64,000 bases of DNA from Streptomyces sp. V4I2 (GCF_030817655.1 NZ_JAUSZM010000003.1:7874001-7938000); one strand, 5' to 3'; shown: positions 18,358 to 27,219, numbered from the stretch's first letter. The notes: generated by a model not told the origin, from the letters alone. Translations and numbers: made by a program.

Positions 18358-19485
18358 ATGCCAGACGTGCTCGATGCCACCCCCTACGACGCCCTGCTCC
18401 TGCTCTCGTTCGGCGGCCCCGAGGGACCGGATGACGTGGTCCCGTTCCTGGAGAACGTGACGCGGGGGCGCGGCATCCCCAAGGAACGCCTCAAGGAAGT
18501 CGGTCAGCACTACTTCCTGTTCGGCGGGGTCAGCCCGATCAACGACCAGAACCGCGCCCTTCTGGACGCCCTCCGCAAGGACTTCGCAGGTCACGGCCTG
18601 GACCTGCCGGTCTACTGGGGCAACCGCAACTGGGCGCCCTACCTGACGGACACGCTGCGCGAGATGGTCACCGACGGCCGCCGCCGCATCCTGGTCCTCG
18701 CCACCAGCGCCTACGCCTCCTACTCCGGCTGCCGCCAGTACCGCGAGAACCTCGCCGACTCGCTGGCTGCCCTCGAGGCCGAGGGCCTGGAGCTGCCGAA
18801 GATCGACAAGCTGCGGCACTACTTCAACCACCCGGGCTTCCTGGAGCCCATGATCGACGGCGTGATCGAGTCCCTCGCCGACCTCCCCGAGGACGTCCGG
18901 GACGGCGCCCACATCGCCTTCTCGACCCACTCGATCCCGACCGCCTCCGCCGACTCCTCCGGCCCCGTCGAGGAGCACGGCGACGGCGGCGCGTACGTCA
19001 GGCAGCACCTGGACGTCGCACGGCTGATCGCCGACGCCGTCCGCGAGCGCACCGGCGTCGACCACCCCTGGCAGCTCGTCTACCAGTCCCGCTCCGGCGC
19101 CCCGCACATCCCGTGGCTGGAGCCCGACATCTGCGACCACCTGGAGGAGCGGCACGCGGCCGGCGCCCCGGCGGTCGTGATGGCGCCCATCGGCTTCGTC
19201 TCCGACCACATGGAGGTCCTGTACGACCTCGACACGGAGGCCAAAGCCAAGGGCGAGGAGCTGGACCTGCCGGTGCGCCGCTCGGCCACCGTCGGCGCCG
19301 ACCCGCGGTTCGCCGCCGCCATCCGCGACCTCGTCCTGGAGCGGGGCGCCGTCGAGCGCGGACAGGAGGTCACGCCGTGCGCCCTGGGCGCGCTCGGCGC
19401 CGGCCACAACCTCTGCCCGGTGGGCTGCTGCCCGGCCCGCGCCCCCCGTCCCGCCGCCGCGGGCGCCGACAGCCCCTACGCATGA
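18358..19485 (+). CDS. cpfC: Coproporphyrin III ferrochelatase
   Basis: This 375-residue enzyme inserts ferrous iron into a porphyrin. In Actinobacteria the substrate is coproporphyrin III in the coproporphyrin-dependent heme route, so cpfC is preferred to hemH. Family blocks are visible: LLLLSFGGPEGPDDV at the start, FSTHSIP with the catalytic His, and IGFVSDHMEVLYDLDTE. Cys residues in YSGCRQY and in the C-terminal GHNLCPVGCCPAR fit the [2Fe-2S] cluster of actinobacterial enzymes. CAGGAT (18346-18351) lies 6 nt before the ATG. The next gene follows directly. Confidence 0.95.
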   Translation: MPDVLDATPYDALLLLSFGGPEGPDDVVPFLENVTRGRGIPKERLKEVGQHYFLFGGVSPINDQNRALLDALRKDFAGHGLDLPVYWGNRNWAPYLTDTLREMVTDGRRRILVLATSAYASYSGCRQYRENLADSLAALEAEGLELPKIDKLRHYFNHPGFLEPMIDGVIESLADLPEDVRDGAHIAFSTHSIPTASADSSGPVEEHGDGGAYVRQHLDVARLIADAVRERTGVDHPWQLVYQSRSGAPHIPWLEPDICDHLEERHAAGAPAVVMAPIGFVSDHMEVLYDLDTEAKAKGEELDLPVRRSATVGADPRFAAAIRDLVLERGAVERGQEVTPCALGALGAGHNLCPVGCCPARAPRPAAAGADSPYA

Positions 19486-19493
19486 GGAGCCCC

Positions 19494-20309
19494 GTGACCG
19501 ACGCCCTGCTCGCGGAACTGCTGCAGCCGGCCCAGGAGGCCGCCCGCCGCGCCGGTGCGCTGCTGCGGGACGGCCGCCCGGCCGACCTCGCGGTCGCCGC
19601 CACCAAGTCCAGCCCCATCGACGTGGTCACCGAGATGGACGTCGCGGCGGAGAAGCTGATCACGGACCTGATCTCCGAGCACCGCCCTGACGACGGCTTC
19701 CTCGGCGAGGAGGGTGCCTCCACCGAGGGCACCAGCGGCGTCCGCTGGGTAATCGACCCGCTCGACGGGACGGTCAACTACCTGTACGGCCTGCCCACTT
19801 GGTCCGTCTCCATCGCCGCCGAGCTGGACGGCGAGACCGTCGTCGGCGTCGTCGCGGTCCCGATGCGCGGCGAGACGTTCCACGCCGTACGCGGCGGCGG
19901 AGCCTGGGCGAGGGGCGCCTGGGACGGCGAGCGCAGGCTCGCCTGCCGCCCCGCGCCGCCCCTGGAGCAGGCCCTGGTCTCGACCGGCTTCAACTACGTC
20001 ACCGACGTCCGCGTCCACCAGGCCGAGGTCGCCCGCAAGCTCATCCCGCTGCTGCGCGACATCCGACGGGGCGGTTCGGCCGCCGTCGACCTGTGCGACC
20101 TGGCGGCCGGCCGTCTCGACGGCTACTACGAACGTGGCCTCCACCCCTGGGACCTCGCCGCGGGCGACCTGATCGCCCGAGAGGCGGGCGCCCTGACCGG
20201 TGGACGCCCCGGAGAGCGCCCCGCACACGCCCTGACGGTCGCGGCCACCCCTGGCGTCTTCGAGCCCCTCCAGCAGCTCCTGGAGGACTTCGGCGCCTGG
20301 CACGACTGA
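19494..20309 (+). CDS. suhB: Inositol monophosphatase family phosphatase
   Basis: This 271-residue, Mg2+-dependent phosphatase belongs to the inositol monophosphatase family. Metal ligands are in GEEGAS and WVIDPLDGTVNYLYG, and the C-terminal motif is LHPWDLAAGDLIAREAGA. The GTG at 19494 is preferred because GAGGAG lies 4 nt upstream; an ATG at 19482 overlapping the ferrochelatase stop is the alternative. It probably dephosphorylates inositol-1-phosphate, as in mycothiol or phosphatidylinositol synthesis. The corresponding gene in M. tuberculosis (Rv2701c, suhB) lies in the same syntenic block. Confidence 0.92.
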   Translation: MTDALLAELLQPAQEAARRAGALLRDGRPADLAVAATKSSPIDVVTEMDVAAEKLITDLISEHRPDDGFLGEEGASTEGTSGVRWVIDPLDGTVNYLYGLPTWSVSIAAELDGETVVGVVAVPMRGETFHAVRGGGAWARGAWDGERRLACRPAPPLEQALVSTGFNYVTDVRVHQAEVARKLIPLLRDIRRGGSAAVDLCDLAAGRLDGYYERGLHPWDLAAGDLIAREAGALTGGRPGERPAHALTVAATPGVFEPLQQLLEDFGAWHD

Positions 20310-20325
20310 ACGGCTCGGTCGCCGA

Positions 20326-20374
20326 GCAGAACAGCGGGGCCCGGCGCTGGATTCGCCGGGCCCCGCTGTTCTGC
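20326..20374. terminator. Strong bidirectional terminator
   Basis: A perfect 21-bp inverted repeat with a 7-nt loop starts 17 bp after the phosphatase stop and also serves the convergent 57-residue ORF. Confidence 0.9.
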
Positions 20375-20386
20375 GCTACGAGCTGT

Positions 20387-20560
20387 TCAGACGCTAGACG
20401 CGCCGACCTCCACACCGTGTTCGGCGGCGAGGCGGCGCAGGTCGTCGAGTTCGGCCTGCTCCACCTCGACGAGGAAGTCGTCGCCCTCGTCGCGAGCCCG
20501 CGTCAGGTCGGACTCGGTCGCCCTTATACGCTGCCGAAGTCCTGCGGTGAATGCGTCCAT
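20387..20560 (-). CDS. Small charged protein, 57 residues, unknown function
   Basis: This short ORF encodes a highly charged, helical protein (MDAFTAGLRQRIRATESDLT at the start, then DEGDDFLVEVEQAELDDLRR). The ATG at 20560 is preceded by GAGGGGG at 8 nt, which supports the start. The sequence alternates acidic and basic residues with hydrophobic spacing typical of a two-helix coiled coil. It sits between suhB and cutRS on the opposite strand and ends at the shared terminator. No function is recognised. Confidence 0.75.
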   Translation of the reverse strand: MDAFTAGLRQRIRATESDLTRARDEGDDFLVEVEQAELDDLRRLAAEHGVEVGASSV

Positions 20561-20976
20561 GCTGCGCCCCCTCGTCCTGGGTCGTGGGTCGATGGCACGG
20601 GGGTGTGCCGTTCGGAAGGGGCGATCACGTCTCCAGTGGGTGCCCAGCGCAGCCCGGTGCTGGGCGGCGACGGTGCCGGACACCCACGCCCACTCTGCGG
20701 CAAGCGGATCGCAGCGTGCCACATGGTGGTGCGGCACATGCAGAGCGTGATCGCGGGGTGTAAAGCCGTCCTCCCCCCGCTCCCATCCACGGAAACCTCA
20801 ACCCGTCGAGAAAATCTCGCATTCCCCGGCCTCACACCCGTCCTTCAGACCGTGCTCACCCGCCTTACAGCCGACTTATGGCCGAAAAGGGCAGGATGGA
20901 GGTCAACACACTCACCAAGCCCCCTGCCCGCGTGCCCCAGAAGCGCTACGCGGGTGGACACAGGAAGGACAGCGAC
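20561..20976. other. Intergenic region between the 57-residue ORF and cutR
   Basis: This 416-bp divergent region has no supported gene. The last 150 bp before cutR are locally less GC-rich and probably hold the cutRS promoter. I see no clear operator. Confidence 0.6.
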
Positions 20977-21630
20977 GTGCGCGTACTCGTCGTCGAGGAC
21001 GAGCAGCTGCTCGCCGATGCGGTGGCCACCGGACTGCGCCGGGAGGCCATGGCCGTCGACGTCGTGTACGACGGTGCGGCCGCCCTGGAACGCATCGGCG
21101 TGAACGACTACGACGTGGTCGTCCTCGACCGTGACCTGCCTCTCGTGCACGGCGACGACGTGTGCCGCAAGATCGTCGAACTCGGCATGCCCACCCGCGT
21201 GCTGATGCTCACGGCGTCCGGTGACGTCAGCGACCGTGTCGAGGGGCTGGAGATCGGCGCCGACGACTATCTGCCCAAGCCCTTCGCGTTCAGCGAGCTG
21301 ACGGCACGCGTGCGTGCCCTGGGCCGGCGTACCAGCGTGCCCCTGCCGCCCGTCCTGGAGCGGGCCGGGATCAAGCTCGACCCGAACCGCCGCGAGGTCT
21401 TCCGCGACGGCAAGGAAGTCCAGCTGGCGCCCAAGGAGTTCGCCGTCCTGGAGGTGCTGATGCGCAGCGAGGGCGCGGTCGTCTCGGCCGAGCAACTCCT
21501 GGAGAAGGCGTGGGACGAGAACACCGACCCGTTCACCAACGTCGTGCGGGTGACCGTCATGACCCTGCGCCGCAAGCTCGGTGAGCCGCCCGTCATCGTC
21601 ACCGTCCCCGGCTCCGGCTACCGGATCTGA
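20977..21630 (+). CDS. cutR: Response regulator CutR (OmpR/PhoB class)
   Basis: This 217-residue response regulator matches Streptomyces CutR almost word for word from memory. The receiver domain carries the acidic pair in VVEDEQ, the phospho-acceptor Asp51 in VVVLDRDLP and the Lys in YLPKPF. The C-terminal half is an OmpR-type winged helix ending in VIVTVPGSGYRI. The GTG at 20977 has AGGAAGG about 8 nt upstream. It pairs with cutS directly downstream. Published work links CutRS to redox and secretion stress in Streptomyces. Confidence 0.96.
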   Translation: MRVLVVEDEQLLADAVATGLRREAMAVDVVYDGAAALERIGVNDYDVVVLDRDLPLVHGDDVCRKIVELGMPTRVLMLTASGDVSDRVEGLEIGADDYLPKPFAFSELTARVRALGRRTSVPLPPVLERAGIKLDPNRREVFRDGKEVQLAPKEFAVLEVLMRSEGAVVSAEQLLEKAWDENTDPFTNVVRVTVMTLRRKLGEPPVIVTVPGSGYRI

Positions 21631-21636
21631 CCGGCC

Positions 21637-22887
21637 GTGGCAGCGACCCCGGCGCCTCCCCAGGCGCCCCCGAAGCCCACCTGGGACCCGCGGAGGCCGG
21701 AGCCGCCCTTTCCGTGGCTGCGCCCGACCATCCGCATAAGGCTCACGCTGCTGTACGGCGGCATGTTCCTGATCGCCGGCATCCTGCTGCTGTCGATCAT
21801 CTACCTGCTCGCCGCGCAGGCGCTGAACACGGGCAACGAACCGCTGTTCAAGATCGTCGGCGGCACCGACATCAGGGTCAGCAGCGACAACTGCCCTGCC
21901 GTGAACAACGCGAGCAACCTCCCGCTCGACACGTTCAACCAGACGATCAGCGCCTGCATCGACCACCAGCGCCAGGTCGCCCTGGACAACCTGCTCAGCC
22001 GCTCCCTGCTGGCCCTGCTGGGTCTCGCGGTGATCGCCTTCGCCTTCGGCTACGCCATGGCGGGCCGCGTTCTGTCGCCGCTCGGCCGGATCACCCGCAC
22101 CGCGCGCGCGGTGGCGGGCTCGGACCTGTCCCGCCGGATCGAGCTGGACGGCCCGGACGACGAGCTCAAGGAGCTGGCCGACACCTTCGACGAGATGCTG
22201 GAGCGGCTGCAGCGGGCGTTCACCGCGCAGCAGCGCTTCGTCGGCAACGCCTCGCACGAGCTGAGAACCCCGCTCGCGATCAACCGCACGCTCCTCGAGG
22301 TGCATCTGTCCGATCCGAGCGCGCCGGTGGAGCTGCAGCAGCTCGGCAAGACGCTGCTGGCCACCAACGAGCGCAGTGAGCAGCTCGTCGAGGGCCTGCT
22401 GCTGCTCGCCCGCAGCGACAACCAGATCGTCGAGCGCAAGCCGGTCGACCTCGCCGAGGTGGCCGAGCAGGCGGTCGACCAGGTGCACGGCGAGGCGCTG
22501 GCCAAGGGCGTGGTGATCCGCGGCGAGCAGAAGCCCGCGGTCGTCCAGGGCAACGGCGTGCTGCTGGAGCGGATCGCCCTGAACCTCCTTCAGAACGCCG
22601 TGCGGTACAACGTGCCGGAGGGCGGCTGGGTCGAGGTGACGACAGAGGTGCAGCACGGCCAGGCGGTGCTCGTGGTGTCCAACACGGGCCCGGTGGTGCC
22701 GGCGTACGAGATCGACAACCTCTTCGAGCCGTTCCGGCGGCTGCGCACGGAGCGCACGGGCAGCGACAAGGGCGTCGGACTCGGCCTGTCCATCGTCCGG
22801 TCCGTGGCCCGGGCGCACGGCGGCCACATCTCGGCGCAACCGCGCGAGGGAGGTGGACTCGTGATGCGGGTAACCCTTCCCGTCTGA
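21637..22887 (+). CDS. cutS: Sensor histidine kinase CutS
   Basis: This 416-residue membrane sensor kinase has a first transmembrane segment near residues 37-60, a short extracellular sensor, and a second segment near 122-145. HAMP, HisKA with His207 in NASHELRTPL, and a HATPase domain (GVGLGLSIVRSVARAHGG) follow. The extracellular loop contains exactly two Cys, in SSDNCPAVN and TISACIDH, which could form a redox-switched disulfide. It starts with GTG 7 bp after cutR. It should phosphorylate CutR in response to oxidative folding conditions outside the membrane. Confidence 0.95.
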   Translation: MAATPAPPQAPPKPTWDPRRPEPPFPWLRPTIRIRLTLLYGGMFLIAGILLLSIIYLLAAQALNTGNEPLFKIVGGTDIRVSSDNCPAVNNASNLPLDTFNQTISACIDHQRQVALDNLLSRSLLALLGLAVIAFAFGYAMAGRVLSPLGRITRTARAVAGSDLSRRIELDGPDDELKELADTFDEMLERLQRAFTAQQRFVGNASHELRTPLAINRTLLEVHLSDPSAPVELQQLGKTLLATNERSEQLVEGLLLLARSDNQIVERKPVDLAEVAEQAVDQVHGEALAKGVVIRGEQKPAVVQGNGVLLERIALNLLQNAVRYNVPEGGWVEVTTEVQHGQAVLVVSNTGPVVPAYEIDNLFEPFRRLRTERTGSDKGVGLGLSIVRSVARAHGGHISAQPREGGGLVMRVTLPV

Positions 22888-23292
22888 GATCATGGCCCCC
22901 GCACTCGATCCAACACACGGGGATGTTCGCTTTGCGCGGAATTTTTGCGGCGCCTTCCGGACAACTCGGTGTGTGATCGATCACAAGGACGAATTTCCGG
23001 CCATCTACTCTCCGTGATCATGCACCCTGTCGGAAAGCCGGGAAAATCCGGGTTTTCAGGGGTCCTGATCACGGGAAGTACACGGTGAGACGCCTTTGAA
23101 GTGCGGGATTCGGACCGTGTACGGTCCCGATCGCCATCCAACCCGATCACTCAAGAGGAGTCCGGTTGGGTGTCGATTGAGTAACAGACCTTGATGTGAG
23201 GCAAAATCTCCGCCTCGGGTCGGGCACAAGTCCGGCCTCTCACGCGTTACGTGCGCTTGAGACACCGCAGACACCCAGAGGGGGAGAGCGAC
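22888..23292. promoter_or_regulatory. Upstream region of the DUF4193 gene with two palindromes
   Basis: This 405-bp non-coding region contains the perfect 14-bp palindrome TGTGATCGATCACA (22972-22985) and GGACCGT-GT-ACGGTCC (23112-23127). A possible stem between CCAACC (near 23138) and GGTTGG (near 23165) could fold in the leader. These look like regulator sites or RNA structure, but no family can be named. TGTGA and TCACA are separated by 4 rather than 6 bp, so a classical Crp site does not fit. Confidence 0.5.
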
Positions 23293-23589
23293 ATGGCAAC
23301 CGACTACGACACCCCACGCAAGACCGACGACGACGTCGACTCGGACAGCCTTGAAGAACTGAAGGCTCGCCGGAACGACAAGTCGACCTCCGCAGTGGAT
23401 GTCGACGAGTTCGAAGCCGCCGAAGGCCTCGAACTGCCCGGCGCGGACCTCTCGAACGAAGAGCTGGCCGTCCGGGTGCTGCCCAAGCAGCAGGACGAGT
23501 TCACTTGCATGAGCTGCTTCCTGGTGCACCACCGCAGCCAGCTGGCCCGCGAGAAGAACGGTCAGCCGATCTGCCGCGACTGCGACTGA
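23293..23589 (+). CDS. DUF4193 protein with a Cys4 zinc motif
   Basis: The product is a 98-residue, strongly acidic, conserved actinobacterial protein (Rv2699c family). The C-terminus has CMSCFLVHHRSQLA and ICRDCD, a CxxC...CxxC pair that should bind zinc in a way reminiscent of DksA/TraR-like ribbons. The ATG at 23293 has a clear AGGGGGAGAG site. The long leader and good ribosome-binding site suggest high expression. Its function is not established. Confidence 0.9.
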   Translation: MATDYDTPRKTDDDVDSDSLEELKARRNDKSTSAVDVDEFEAAEGLELPGADLSNEELAVRVLPKQQDEFTCMSCFLVHHRSQLAREKNGQPICRDCD

Positions 23590-23602
23590 GGGCGGGTCGG
23601 CC

Positions 23603-24535
23603 GTGACTGGCTCGACCCCACCTCGGAAGCGCCGCTTCCACCTACCGGGAGCGGACCAGGAGCCGTCCGAAGGGCGGCTCGGCGCGCGTGACGACGAGCG
23701 GGGCTCATCCGATCAGGGATCGGCCTCGCTCGAACCGGCGGTCGGCCGGCCCGGATTTCCGGCGCCGGCCGAGACCTCCGCGCCCGTCGCCAGGCGGCGG
23801 GGCGCGGTGATCCGGGACAAGGCCCGGGAAGGGGTTCGCAAGGGCGGCAGCCGGGCCAGGGCGGGCCTGGCGTACCTCGCCGACCGCATCATCGACAACG
23901 CCCCGAGGATCCCCGTACGGGACCTCGCGACGCTTCGCAGGCAGTTCCCCGGGCTGGGGCCCGAGGAGCTCGCGGACAAGCTCGTGGCCGGCGCCGCGAG
24001 CGCCACCGCGACGGTCGGAGCGGGCATCGGAGCGGCGGCCATGATGCCCGTGCCGCCCGCCATGCCGACCGAACTGGCCGCCGAGATCACCGGCGTCGCC
24101 GCGATCGAGCTCAAGCTGATCGCCGAACTCCACGAGGTCTACGGCGTCCGGCCGCCGGGCAGTCTCAAGCAGCGCAGCACCGCGTATCTCGACTCCTGGT
24201 CGGGAGAGCGCGGCATCGACATGTCCAAGCCGTCCACGGTGAGTGCGGCGCTCAACAGCCCTGTGAAGCATCAACTGCGGCAACAGATCATGAAACGCGT
24301 GGTGCGCAACCTGCCGAACCTGATGCCGTTCATGGTCGGCGCGGCCGTCGGAGCGGTCATGAACCGCCGGGACACGAGAAAACTCGCGGAGCGGATCCGG
24401 TCGGATCTCCGCAAGATCCAGGTGCCTTGGGACGCGCTTGTCGAACTGCCCCGGCTGGAGTCCCCCGAGGATCCGCTCAATATCGGGGACATTCCGAAGG
24501 GACTCGGCCGCGGACACAAAGAAATCGGGCCCTGA
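23603..24535 (+). CDS. Conserved hypothetical protein with a hydrophobic core
   Basis: I do not firmly recognise this 310-residue protein. The first 80 residues are disordered and rich in Pro/Arg/Ser. A central part (about 90-270) contains the small-residue hydrophobic stretch ASATATVGAGIGAAAMMPVP and a second one, NLPNLMPFMVGAAVGAVMNR, either of which could enter a membrane. The overall plan resembles EcsC-like proteins, but weakly. The GTG start lies 13 bp after the DUF4193 gene, so both are probably one transcript. Confidence 0.75.
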   Translation: MTGSTPPRKRRFHLPGADQEPSEGRLGARDDERGSSDQGSASLEPAVGRPGFPAPAETSAPVARRRGAVIRDKAREGVRKGGSRARAGLAYLADRIIDNAPRIPVRDLATLRRQFPGLGPEELADKLVAGAASATATVGAGIGAAAMMPVPPAMPTELAAEITGVAAIELKLIAELHEVYGVRPPGSLKQRSTAYLDSWSGERGIDMSKPSTVSAALNSPVKHQLRQQIMKRVVRNLPNLMPFMVGAAVGAVMNRRDTRKLAERIRSDLRKIQVPWDALVELPRLESPEDPLNIGDIPKGLGRGHKEIGP

Positions 24536-24635
24536 CGAAGTTTTTGCGCGGCGGTGAAAAAGATTTTGGCCCGCCTCGGCGCAGCCCGTCGCGGATCTTC
24601 GGGTGAAGTCCCGCCCGAGTGTTCTACGTCAGTCC

Positions 24636-25097
24636 CTACGCCGCCGCGCGTGCCGACTCGAGTGCCTCCGCCAGCCGTTCCGGCTCACGTGTCGACAGGT
24701 ACAGGTACGGCGTCGGGTCGGCCGGGTCCGTGACCTCCACGCGCAGCGCGGTGGGGATGTAGGCGCGCAGCAGCAGGAAGGCGCGGGTGTCGGCCTTGTA
24801 GGTACGCCAGGCGCGCGCCTCCTCCGGGTCCAGGACCTGGGCATCGCCCAGGGCCGCCACCGGGATCTTCGCCTCGCCCGCGATCAGGAACCCGCCCACG
24901 ACGCGGATCCGCGGCGAGCCGTACGAACTGGCCACGACCGCTGCCACCGCCGTCCCGCCGACCAGGCCGCCGAGCAGCGGCAGGGTGCCGAAGGGCAGCA
25001 GGATCAACGCCATCGAGACCCCGACCAGGAAAGAGATCAGCCACCAGGTGCGGGGGGCGGTGAGGCGTTCTTCGTACGGGGTGGCGGAGAGCTGCAT
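24636..25097 (-). CDS. DUF3093 membrane protein
   Basis: The product is a 153-residue protein with two adjacent transmembrane segments near residues 17-60, followed by a soluble domain with IRVVGGFLIAGEAKIPVAAL. This is the DUF3093 family (Rv2698 in M. tuberculosis). I start at MQLSATPYEERL (25097), the family's usual beginning; an in-frame GTG at 25127 has no better ribosome-binding site. The gene is divergent from the thioesterase gene. The function is unknown. Confidence 0.87.
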   Translation of the reverse strand: MQLSATPYEERLTAPRTWWLISFLVGVSMALILLPFGTLPLLGGLVGGTAVAAVVASSYGSPRIRVVGGFLIAGEAKIPVAALGDAQVLDPEEARAWRTYKADTRAFLLLRAYIPTALRVEVTDPADPTPYLYLSTREPERLAEALESARAAA

Positions 25098-25155
25098 GAA
25101 GCCAAGCTTGGCATGGTGTTCGGACACTGCCGACGCGCGGGTAAGGTCTGCGGCT

Positions 25156-25740
25156 GTGAGTGGTACTTCCGCAGCTCTTAAGCCTCCCGCCGACGCGGTG
25201 CGACCCGTGCGGCACCCGGACGCTCCCGCGCCCGGTGAGCTCCTCGGCGCGCACTACGACCAGTGCTTCGGCTGTGGCGACGGGCAGCAGCACGGGCTGC
25301 ACCTGCAGGCGCGGGCCGGCGAGGGTGTCACCATCACGGCCGAGTTCACCGTGCGGCCCGCCCATCAGGGCGCCCCGGGCCTCGCCCACGGCGGGGTACT
25401 CGCCTCGGCCCTCGACGAGACCCTCGGCTCGCTGAACTGGCTGCTGCGGACGATCGCGGTGACCGGGCGGCTGGAGACGGACTTCGTACGCCCCGTGCCG
25501 GTCGGTACGACGCTGCACCTGGCGGCCGAGGTGACGGCGGTGGCAGGCCGGAAGATCTACTCGACCGCCACCGGACGCATCGGCGGACCCGACGGGCCGG
25601 TCGCCGTCCGCGCCGACGCCCTCTTCGTCGAGGTGAAGGTCGACCACTTCGTGGAGAACGGCCGCCCGGAGGAGATCCGGGCGGCCATGAACGACCCGGA
25701 CCAGGTCCGGCGTGCCCGTGCCTTCGAGGTGAACCCGTGA
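25156..25740 (+). CDS. PaaI/hotdog-fold acyl-CoA thioesterase
   Basis: The product is a 194-residue hotdog-fold thioesterase. The core signature is APGLAHGGVLASALDETLGS, with the Asp/Glu expected at the active site. A CFGCG motif precedes the fold, as in many actinobacterial PaaI-like proteins. The start is a GTG at 25156. Its stop overlaps the GTG of dut (GTGA). It likely hydrolyses acyl-CoA esters in the cytoplasm; the substrate is not predictable. Confidence 0.88.
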   Translation: MSGTSAALKPPADAVRPVRHPDAPAPGELLGAHYDQCFGCGDGQQHGLHLQARAGEGVTITAEFTVRPAHQGAPGLAHGGVLASALDETLGSLNWLLRTIAVTGRLETDFVRPVPVGTTLHLAAEVTAVAGRKIYSTATGRIGGPDGPVAVRADALFVEVKVDHFVENGRPEEIRAAMNDPDQVRRARAFEVNP

Positions 25741-26297
25741 GCCGTGACCCCGTGAACGTGCTGATCCGCCGCGTCGATCCCGACGTACCGCTTCCGACGT
25801 ACGCGCATCCCGGTGACGCGGGAGCCGATCTGCGCACCACCGAGAGCCGTGAACTGAAGCCGGGCGAACGGGCCGTGCTGCCCACGGGGGTGTCTGTGGC
25901 TCTGCCGGAGGGGTACGCGGCCTTCGTGCACCCACGATCCGGCCTCGCCGCCCGCTGCGGTGTCGCTCTCGTGAATGCCCCGGGGACGGTTGATGCCGGG
26001 TACCGTGGGGAGATCAAGGTGATCGTGGTGAATCTCGACCCGCGCGAGTCCGTGCGGTTCGAGCGCTTCGACCGGATTGCCCAACTGGTCGTCCAGCAGG
26101 TCGAGAAGGTCCGCTTCCAGGAGGTCGCGGAGCTTCCCGACTCGGCTCGGGCCGAGGGGGGCTTCGGGTCCACCGGCGGCCATGCGGCTGTGGGTGGCTC
26201 GAGCAGCACAAACAGCACACGCGGTCAGGCCGCCGACGGCGGCACAGCGGGTGGGAATCGATACGCTTCGGTCGTATCCGACCGGGAAGGACAGTGA
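25737..26297 (+). CDS. dut: dUTP pyrophosphatase
   Basis: This 186-residue trimeric dUTPase hydrolyses dUTP to dUMP, protecting DNA from uracil and feeding dTMP synthesis. The family motifs are present: HPGDAGADL, PRSGLAA, GTVDAGYRGEI, a segment around ERFDRIAQLV, and the Gly-rich C-terminal arm RAEGGFGSTGGH. A Ser/Thr/Gly-rich tail of about 35 residues extends beyond the arm and looks dispensable. The start overlaps the thioesterase stop. Together with thymidine kinase elsewhere in the window it serves thymidylate supply. Confidence 0.96.
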   Translation: MSRDPVNVLIRRVDPDVPLPTYAHPGDAGADLRTTESRELKPGERAVLPTGVSVALPEGYAAFVHPRSGLAARCGVALVNAPGTVDAGYRGEIKVIVVNLDPRESVRFERFDRIAQLVVQQVEKVRFQEVAELPDSARAEGGFGSTGGHAAVGGSSSTNSTRGQAADGGTAGGNRYASVVSDREGQ

Positions 26298-26298
26298 C

Positions 26299-27072
26299 GT
26301 GTTCGGACGTCGCAAGAAGAAGGGTGCCGCCGAGGACGCGGCCGGCGAGCCCGAGCAGGTCGTCGACGGTGTCGACACTGAGGCGGACGACAAGGTCGAG
26401 GACGAGGGCGGGCGCCCGCGCGTGAGGCTGGAGCCGGAGCCGCGGCCCGACGGGCCCTGGGACGACTCCGAGGTGCGGGACCCGGCCGAGGGCCGGGTGG
26501 ACCTGGGCGGTCTGCTCGTGCCCGGCGTCGACGGCATGGAGTTGCGGGTCGAGGTCGCGGGCGACGCGATCGTCGCGGCGACCGTCGTCCTGCGGGACAG
26601 CGCCATCCAGTTGCAGGCCTTCGCCGCCCCCAAGCGCGAGGGCATCTGGGGCGAGGTGCGCGAGGAGATCGGGTCGGGCATCACCCAGCAGGGCGGCATC
26701 GTCGACGAGGTCGAGGGTCCGCTGGGCTGGGAGCTGCGCGCCCAGGTGCCGGTGCAGCTGCCGGACGGCACGGGTGGCTTCCAGGTGGTGCGGTTCGTCG
26801 GTGTGGACGGCCCCCGCTGGTTCCTGCGCGGTGTCATCTCGGGCCAGGGCGCGGTACAGCCGCAGGCCGCGGGACTGCTGGAGCAGATCTTCCGGGACAC
26901 GGTCGTGGTCCGCGGCGACGGCCCGATGGCCCCCCGCGACCCGATCGTCCTGAAGCTGCCGAACGACGCGCAGATGGTCCCCGAGAACGTCCAGCAGGAC
27001 GACGGCACGTCCCGCTTCTCCGGCGGCATGGGCCAGTTGCAGCGTGGACCGGAGATCACCGAGGTCCGCTAG
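26299..27072 (+). CDS. DUF3710 conserved actinobacterial protein
   Basis: This 257-residue soluble protein belongs to the DUF3710 family (Rv2696c in M. tuberculosis), always seen next to dut. An acidic N-terminal region (residues about 8-60) precedes the conserved domain (VDLGGLLVPG, LQAFAAPKREGIWGEVREEI, GPRWFLRGVI). The GTG start lies 1 bp after the dut stop, behind GGGAAGGA within dut. Its function is unknown; the constant linkage with dut hints at nucleotide or DNA metabolism. Confidence 0.9.
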   Translation: MFGRRKKKGAAEDAAGEPEQVVDGVDTEADDKVEDEGGRPRVRLEPEPRPDGPWDDSEVRDPAEGRVDLGGLLVPGVDGMELRVEVAGDAIVAATVVLRDSAIQLQAFAAPKREGIWGEVREEIGSGITQQGGIVDEVEGPLGWELRAQVPVQLPDGTGGFQVVRFVGVDGPRWFLRGVISGQGAVQPQAAGLLEQIFRDTVVVRGDGPMAPRDPIVLKLPNDAQMVPENVQQDDGTSRFSGGMGQLQRGPEITEVR

Positions 27073-27084
27073 ACAGACACCAGG

Positions 27085-27113
27085 AGGGCCGCATCCCGTG
27101 GGGATGCGGCCCT
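27085..27113 (+). terminator. Terminator after the dut/DUF3710 operon
   Basis: A perfect 13-bp inverted repeat (AGGGCCGCATCCC/GGGATGCGGCCCT) with a 3-nt loop is followed by TTCT. Confidence 0.9.
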
Positions 27114-27219
27114 TTCTCGTGCGCGGACCCTTGACGACGAATTGGTCTGTACCTACGGTCTCGGCTCAACGCCTGGTTCATGAGGGCGCCCCGTGTTCAT
27201 GTATGAGAACGGAGCCGCC

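Noticed and set aside
22972..22985. Crp-type binding site upstream of the DUF4193 gene
   Set aside because: The half-sites TGTGA and TCACA are separated by 4 bp instead of 6, so the helical spacing is wrong; kept only as a palindrome.
24536..24635. Terminator between the convergent hypothetical and DUF3093 genes
   Set aside because: No inverted repeat of convincing length is visible in this 100-bp gap.
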